NCBI GenBank assembly: GCA_023228295.1 | Contig: JALOBP010000116.1 | Span: forward strand, 1-7,793 | DNA length: 7,793 nucleotides | DNA from: Methanoregula sp. | GTDB taxonomy: Archaea; Halobacteriota; Methanomicrobia; Methanomicrobiales; Methanospirillaceae | Reading direction: 5' to 3' | In this document: positions 4,292 through 7,793 of the stretch, piece by piece | How positions within the stretch are numbered: the first letter of the stretch is position 1 | Layout: each line of letters opens with the position of its first letter | Made by a program: the position numbers and the translations under genes | The notes under the pieces: model-generated | What the model was told of the DNA's origin: nothing | The model's input: only the letters and a program-made list of their open reading frames with translations | Databases searched by the model: none

Positions 4292-7200
4292 ACTTGGCGC
4301 ACCGGAACCCAACTTCCCCTCCCTTATAATTAGGCACCTTGGACAAATCCAAACTAAACACACCCGCCTGTTTGCCGTCTTTGTAAGACCCGCCGCGGAC
4401 AAAACCGCGCAGAGCCGAACCGGAACTATAATCGGTATAAATCTGTCCGATGCCGTTTGCGCTTGTCCAGTTATAGCCGGAAGGCCGCAGATACGACATA
4501 TTATTATATTTTGTAATGTCCGGATATTCCAGCCATTTGCTTTGGAGCGTGGAATCAATTGGGCCATCGTCCGCGTTCGCGATTTCGTCAACCCACTCGG
4601 AAACGTTGCCTGCAATATCCCAAATAATCTGCCCGTTCAGCAAAACTTGCGTGCGCAAACTATTGCGGCCAACGCCGGCTGAATCGTAAGTCATGCTAAA
4701 ATTTGCTCCCGTGCCAACATATCCGAAGCTCCCTTCTCCTTCATAAGGAGAGGGGTTGGGGGAGAGGTCTCCGCGCAACTGGCAAGTGGCGCTAAACGCG
4801 TTCTCCGCGTCTGACAAATTTTTGTACAAATTACAGCCATTGATGTTTGGTTCGCTCCCCTCGCCCGCTCCGGCGGGAGAGGGGCTGGAGGAGAGGGCGA
4901 TGCCATTCGCAATTTGTAGATTCGCATCCATTTGTAGATTCGTATTATTAATTGGCAACCCGGCGATTTGTTCGGCAATCGTGAGCCACTCTGCGTCCGT
5001 CACAAGATGCATTCCCTCACCCAAAGAGCGGCAATAATTTTTCGCTTCCGCCAAACTTACGTTCGTCAAAGGCACCCCCTCTGTATCTCCCCCTTGGTAA
5101 GGGGGAGAGGACGCCGCTTCGGCGGACGAGGGGGTAGTGTATTCGTATTTCTGTACGCAAAAATTCTGAAAGGTGTGCTTGTTGTCGCGCGGTACCTCCA
5201 CCCAGCCTTCCGGGCAATGCACCCTATAATCCTGCGCGTAGATTGACGCTTCCACGCCCAAATCACCTTCGGATGTAGGCGCAAAAGTTTCGGTCGCGGG
5301 ACACGCGCCGACGCAGACCGTTTGTTTGCCGGACGCGACCTGCACTTCCCCGCTGTTTTTAATCGTCATCACTGCAAGCGTCGCGTTCTTAAACTCCACA
5401 ATATCACCCTTGCCATTCTGCGCGACCGTCAAAGCCGCAATAGTGCTGGATGCGCCAGTTTTAATCTCGGTCTCTCCTCGCACTTCTAATGTTTTCTTCT
5501 CGTAATTCGTAATTGATAATTCGTAATTGTCCTCGGTTGCTCCCCCAATTATCATCTGTCCCGCTCCCAGTCCAACATATAGGTCTTTGTCCGTACCTAA
5601 AATTTCCAACCTGTCATTTTGCGAATTATACGCAAACTTTATCGGCTCGTCCGTGCCAAAAGCAAGCGCGACATCGTTAGCTAATTTAACCTTGCATCCA
5701 TAGCTCCCCTCGCCCGCGACCGCAGGAGCGGGAGAGGAGTCAGCGGAGAGGACGCATCCAATCGCCAAAATCGTTGTCGTTCCATTTTTAAACTCGGCTA
5801 TATTTCCGCTTCCGTTTTGCGCAACTGACAAAGCAATGAAAGTTGAGCTGGCCGTAATATTATTTATATTTGCTAACGCGGCATTCAGCTCCTGTATTTC
5901 TAATTCGTAATTCGTAATTTTTAATTCGTAATTATTTAACATTACTCCTTGTAAATCAATCTTGCTGGCTATCCCGTCTACCGCCGAGGCAAGCGCCCCT
6001 AATGCTCCTTGTATTGTCGTCTCTTTATTATTTATTAAATTCGTCAGTTCGTTTTTTTGCACGGTTAATTTTCCTTCCAAAGTTTGGGACAAACTCGCGA
6101 GTTCCGTGCCGATAATTTTACTTACTACCGGGTCAAAATTATATTTATCAACCGACTGCTGTACCATAATCTGCACTTCGTCTTCTATCTCCATTGCCGC
6201 AATACGCTCCGTCACCTTCTGTTCCACTTCTTCCACCGTCAAAGATTTGTTCCGGCGGGAAATCAAAACGTTGATTTTACCTTTAGTTATTTCTGTTGGC
6301 TGTTGCGTTATCGTATCCGTTGAGGTAGCGGTTGTTAAAGAAGCATTTAATTCGTAATTCGTAATTCGTAATTGATTATTATTGAGCGCTTCCAGCGCCA
6401 CGCCTACCGTAGAATCTCCCGCCTCCGCCTTCATCATATATCCCGGGTACATTGCCGAAGAAGTCAAAGCGTCACCCGGGCGAACTTCCCCGTTTTCCGT
6501 AGTCACTTTTGCCGGCACTTGTCCAAGCATACCTACGATTACATAATTTGGATTAAGCTCGCGGTGTTCCTCGCCCGGCGCGTTTCCTAAAAATGCCGGT
6601 TTGGTTGAAACAATACCCATTAAATTACCGTCCGCTCCGCGCGCGCATCGTTTAACCGAGTTGTCGCGAGTAACATCAACGCACACCGCTTCGCCTGATG
6701 TCAAATCAGTGTCCTGTGTAAAGTAAAACTCAGCGTAATCGGCTGAACCATTAGTAAAAGAATTGGAATTATTTACATAAGCATAAGTAGCATCTCCATC
6801 GTCATCCCAGTCAACAGCAAAAGCCCAACTGGTTTGTTCGGTTCTAATACTTGTAGTGCTTGCGACATACAATCTGTCATCCACTACAACTTTACCTGTT
6901 CCTTCTCCTTTTAAATAAAGCGAAACATTTTGACTGGCATCACCGGCAGTAATATATAATGGCGAGGCTGACTGAATGGAAGCGCTTATGTTATCGGTAA
7001 ATTCCAAATCAGAACCAAACTGTACATTGCCGGTAGTATTTAAATTCAACGGCACGTTGGCGATAATCTGACTATTTTGCACTTCAAAAATTGAATTGGC
7101 AGTCGTTGTCCCTACTCGGAACAAATAAGTCCCGGTTGAAGAAGCTATGTCTAAAACGTAAGTCGGGGAACTTACTCCGATACCGACATTACCGGTATTG

Positions 7201-7793
7201 TAATAAATGTCATTACCGGTGGTTGTCCAGGCGCCGCCTCCGGAAGCCGCGGTGGTCTGGGTAGTCCCGTCCGGGAACACAAAAGCCGTAGTAGCATAAA
7301 CATTGCCAACTACTGACAAACCCGCGTATGAGGGAGTAGTGGTGCCGACGCCTATTTTGCCGCTCGCGTCTATCACAAACGGCGAGCTGTCGTTCGCTTC
7401 ATCGCCGATAATAAACGAATTTCCCGTGCCGGTGTTTTCTACCGCGAGTTTGCCCCAAGGAGTAGTCGTCCCAATCCCCACATTCCCTCCGTTTGTCACC
7501 ACAAAATTCGTCGCGGTAGAAGAACCGATGACAAACGCCGGACCGGTGATGCCGCTGGGGTTGATTGATAATAAGCCCCAAGGCGTGCTAGTGCCAATAC
7601 CGACATTTCCTCCGTCCTGAATATACAAACCATTGCTCGCGTTGTCGTAAAAATACAAGCCGCTGTCGTTCGTTGCGGAAATAGTATTACTGCGCAAATA
7701 CATATTGCCAATTGTTGCTTGCGTGGTGGAAGAATTGCCGAGCGTGGTTAAACCGGCGGCGGTTAAAGTGCCGCTTAAATAGCCGTTGCCGAC
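4290..7793 (-). CDS. Large fibre-like surface protein with GIGTTTP repeats, ADYAE module, coiled coil and FGE-like C-terminal domain (5' end outside window)
   Basis: The frame is open from the window edge to TAA 4290-4292, 1167 visible residues. The ATG at 7703 is internal: the 30 codons upstream are open and continue the same kind of sequence, so the true start is outside. In order: four G-N-V-G-I-G-T-T-T-P-type repeats (nt ~7615-7150), typical of trimeric fibre-like CPR proteins; a module beginning SADYAEFYF and including MGIVST, VIVGMLGQVPAKV and PGDALTSS (nt ~6755-6390), similar to the self-processing/peptidase G2-like modules of tail-fibre proteins; a helical region probably forming a coiled coil (nt ~6270-5870); two ALSVAQNG-type beta segments; and an FGE-sulfatase/C-type-lectin-like domain (nt ~5225-4293) ending GFRCAK. 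The gene hosts four palindromic inserts, three heptamer arrays and one 18-nt repeat, all in frame. The likely role is surface binding, which is inferred. Confidence 0.92.
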   Translation of the reverse strand, partial: VGNGYLSGTLTAAGLTTLGNSSTTQATIGNMYLRSNTISATNDSGLYFYDNASNGLYIQDGGNVGIGTSTPWGLLSINPSGITGPAFVIGSSTATNFVVTNGGNVGIGTTTPWGKLAVENTGTGNSFIIGDEANDSSPFVIDASGKIGVGTTTPSYAGLSVVGNVYATTAFVFPDGTTQTTAASGGGAWTTTGNDIYYNTGNVGIGVSSPTYVLDIASSTGTYLFRVGTTTANSIFEVQNSQIIANVPLNLNTTGNVQFGSDLEFTDNISASIQSASPLYITAGDASQNVSLYLKGEGTGKVVVDDRLYVASTTSIRTEQTSWAFAVDWDDDGDATYAYVNNSNSFTNGSADYAEFYFTQDTDLTSGEAVCVDVTRDNSVKRCARGADGNLMGIVSTKPAFLGNAPGEEHRELNPNYVIVGMLGQVPAKVTTENGEVRPGDALTSSAMYPGYMMKAEAGDSTVGVALEALNNNQLRITNYELNASLTTATSTDTITQQPTEITKGKINVLISRRNKSLTVEEVEQKVTERIAAMEIEDEVQIMVQQSVDKYNFDPVVSKIIGTELASLSQTLEGKLTVQKNELTNLINNKETTIQGALGALASAVDGIASKIDLQGVMLNNYELKITNYELEIQELNAALANINNITASSTFIALSVAQNGSGNIAEFKNGTTTILAIGCVLSADSSPAPAVAGEGSYGCKVKLANDVALAFGTDEPIKFAYNSQNDRLEILGTDKDLYVGLGAGQMIIGGATEDNYELSITNYEKKTLEVRGETEIKTGASSTIAALTVAQNGKGDIVEFKNATLAVMTIKNSGEVQVASGKQTVCVGACPATETFAPTSEGDLGVEASIYAQDYRVHCPEGWVEVPRDNKHTFQNFCVQKYEYTTPSSAEAASSPPYQGGDTEGVPLTNVSLAEAKNYCRSLGEGMHLVTDAEWLTIAEQIAGLPINNTNLQMDANLQIANGIALSSSPSPAGAGEGSEPNINGCNLYKNLSDAENAFSATCQLRGDLSPNPSPYEGEGSFGYVGTGANFSMTYDSAGVGRNSLRTQVLLNGQIIWDIAGNVSEWVDEIANADDGPIDSTLQSKWLEYPDITKYNNMSYLRPSGYNWTSANGIGQIYTDYSSGSALRGFVRGGSYKDGKQAGVFSLDLSKVPNYKGGEVGFRCAK
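4731..4770 (-). repeat. In-frame GC-rich palindromic insert (copy A)
   Basis: This copy contains a 7-bp hairpin TCTCCTT/AAGGAGA (4735-4751, loop CAT). It is translated on the minus strand as LSPNPSPYEGEGS, lying between the CQLRGD and FGYVGTG segments of the FGE-like domain. The peptide closely resembles copies B and D. Confidence 0.7.
4855..4897 (-). repeat. In-frame GC-rich palindromic insert (copy B)
   Basis: The core pairs CCCGC (4864-4868) with GCGGG (4873-4877), flanked by CCCCT and AGGGG arms. It is translated on the minus strand as LSSSPSPAGAGEGS, between ANGIA and EPNINGC of the FGE-like domain. The Pro/Ser/Gly-rich peptide is a probable surface loop. Confidence 0.7.
4912..4942 (-). 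repeat. In-frame 18-nt tandem repeat (NLQ repeat)
   Basis: ATTTGTAGATTCG occurs at 4912-4924 and again at 4930-4942, a period of 18 nt (6 codons). On the coding strand it gives NTNLQMDANLQIAN, a local polar repeat inside the FGE-like domain and close to palindromic insert B. It is a third short-repeat family in the same gene. Confidence 0.7.
5069..5136 (-). repeat. In-frame GC-rich palindromic insert (copy C), sharing its stem with the intergenic element
   Basis: This copy contains a 9-bp perfect hairpin at 5087-5107 whose stem (CTCCCCCTT/AAGGGGGAG) is identical to that of the intergenic hairpin at 4152-4172; only the 3-nt loop differs (GGT against ATA). A second 5-bp hairpin, CGCCG/CGGCG, lies at 5112-5124. 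It is translated as TPSSAEAASSPPYQGGDTEG inside the FGE-like domain. Confidence 0.75.
5501..5528 (-). repeat. In-frame AATTACG heptamer array 2
   Basis: Four units on the plus strand, CGTAATT, CGTAATT, GATAATT, CGTAATT. It is translated on the minus strand as NYELSITNYE, between two beta-rich segments. The variant third unit is at the same place in the array as in the copy at 5901-5933 and changes R to S. Confidence 0.85.
5703..5755 (-). repeat. In-frame GC-rich palindromic insert (copy D)
   Basis: The minus strand reads CCTCTCC-rich sequence encoding LSADSSPAPAVAGEGS in the middle of a beta segment. The core can pair CCCGC (5713-5717) with GCGGG (5728-5732), with further CTCCCCT/AGAGGAG complementarity outside. 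The peptide is like copy B (S-P-x-P-A-x-x-G-E-G-S) and unlike its surroundings. Confidence 0.65.
5901..5933 (-). repeat. In-frame AATTACG heptamer array 3
   Basis: About 4.7 heptamer units on the plus strand, TAATTCG twice, then a variant TAATTTT, then TAATTCG and TAATT. It is translated on the minus strand as NYELKITNYELE, near the end of the predicted coiled coil. The variant unit changes the R codon (CGA) of the peptide to K (AAA). Confidence 0.85.
6348..6373 (-). repeat. In-frame AATTACG heptamer array 1
   Basis: The plus strand holds three TAATTCG units plus TAATT. On the coding strand this is AATTACG repeated, translated here as QLRITNYELN. It sits just after the ADYAE module. No stop arises in this orientation in any frame. 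Confidence 0.85.
6390..6755 (-). other. ADYAE module, peptidase G2 / fibre-processing-like domain
   Basis: About 120 residues running NGSADYAEFYF, GEAVCVDV, NLMGIVSTKPAF, NPNYVIVGMLGQVPAKV, VRPGDALTSS and TVGVALEAL. The combination of S-A-D-Y-A-E, G-x-V-S-x-x-P, V-G-x-x-G-x-V-P-x-K-V and G-D-x-L-T-x-S is shared with the C-terminal modules of fibre proteins related to peptidase G2, some of which cut themselves after assembly. I cannot point to catalytic residues, so self-cleavage is only a possibility. Here the module is in the middle of the protein, followed by a helical region. Confidence 0.55.
7150..7615 (-). repeat. Four GxVGIGTTTP fibre repeats
   Basis: The protein shows NVGIGTSTPWG, NVGIGTTTPWG, KIGVGTTTPSY and NVGIGVSSPTY at intervals of about 40-55 residues, each followed by a short strand (LLSINPSG, KLAVENTG, GLSVVGNV, VLDIASST). 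The first two are also similar in DNA (CCCCAAGG then CCAAT, C then CATT on the plus strand). Such repeats are common in exported fibre-like proteins of Parcubacteria and in phage tail fibres, where they form beta-rich trimeric stalks. The stalk interpretation is by analogy. Confidence 0.75.

Larger units (their letters stand above)
4293..5225 (-). other. FGE-sulfatase / C-type-lectin-like domain without FGE catalytic cysteines
   Basis: The domain opens with HCPEGWVEVPRDN and FCVQKYEYT and holds AKNYCRSLGEGMHLVTDAEW, WDIAGNVSEWV, ALRGFVRGGSY, AGVFSLDL and a GFRCAK terminus, all landmark segments of the formylglycine-generating-enzyme fold. In true FGEs the stretch after RGGS carries the two active-site cysteines; here it reads YKDGKQAGVF, with none. 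The domain is therefore more likely a binding scaffold than an enzyme. It is longer than usual because three repeat inserts and an 18-nt repeat lie within it. Confidence 0.8.

Noticed and set aside
4100..4615. A 171-codon open frame on the minus strand overlapping the end of the fibre gene and the intergenic element
   Set aside because: It is a shadow in another frame of the FGE-like domain, runs through the hairpin element and has low-complexity, unrecognisable sequence; the frame ending GFRCAK is the real one.
4293..5225. A functional formylglycine-generating enzyme
   Set aside because: The active-site cysteine pair after RGGS is absent, and the domain is interrupted by several inserts and fused to a fibre stalk.
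4281..7620. Plus-strand open frames antisense to the fibre gene
   Set aside because: They have no recognisable domains or start context, and the opposite frame is continuous with clear domains.
7701..7703. ATG at 7703 as the start of the fibre gene
   Set aside because: The 30 codons before it to the window edge are open and of the same composition, there is no ribosome binding site, and no signal peptide follows it.
1..7793. Alternative genetic code with TGA as glycine, as in some CPR groups
   Set aside because: No in-frame TGA occurs within any of the three genes, and the stops seen are TAA, so the standard code is sufficient.

Overview
The window looks like accessory surface-protein territory from a Candidate Phyla Radiation (Patescibacteria, Parcubacteria-like) genome. 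The clues are a DUF2341 + LamG exported protein, a GNVGIGTTTP-repeat fibre protein with an ADYAE-type module and an FGE-sulfatase-like C-terminus, a stand-alone DUF559 gene, and several families of short repeats placed inside genes. This assignment rests on family resemblance; no phylogenetic marker is present. The standard code fits: TGA is not used in frame in any of the three genes.

All three genes lie on the minus strand. Read in the direction of transcription they are: (1) >7793..4290, a very large fibre-like surface protein that begins outside the window and ends in a C-type-lectin/FGE-like domain without the FGE catalytic cysteines; (2) 4103..3747, a small DUF559 (Vsr/PD-(D/E)XK-like) nuclease gene, with a 139-bp hairpin-rich, MITE-like element at 4132-4270 between it and gene 1; (3) 3722..<1, a giant repeat protein whose start is in the window and whose stop is not. 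I checked the third gene triplet by triplet. It is open for 1240 codons, so the apparently gene-poor left half of the window is fully coding.

The most interesting protein architecture is in gene 3. A signal-anchor and DUF2341 domain lead into a LamG-like domain that seems to be split twice by arrays of a ~50-residue, Cys-paired repeat. The first array is half a unit + 6 units + half a unit, which is what a closed seven-bladed beta-propeller would look like. The second has at least 11 further units and runs off the window.

The most interesting DNA-level signal is the repeat load. Four GC-rich palindromic elements lie in frame inside gene 1, and one shares a perfect 9-bp stem with the intergenic element. 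Three AATTACG heptamer arrays also lie in frame; because 7 and 3 are coprime, they encode the same NYELRIT peptide in every frame of that strand. An 18-nt tandem repeat sits beside one palindrome. A 14-bp perfect inverted repeat made of TTTTCAA heptamers brackets the DUF559 gene plus the MITE-like element, abutting the neighbouring genes, as a possible composite cassette. Genes 1 and 3 are probably both displayed on the cell surface. Whether they cooperate cannot be told from sequence alone.
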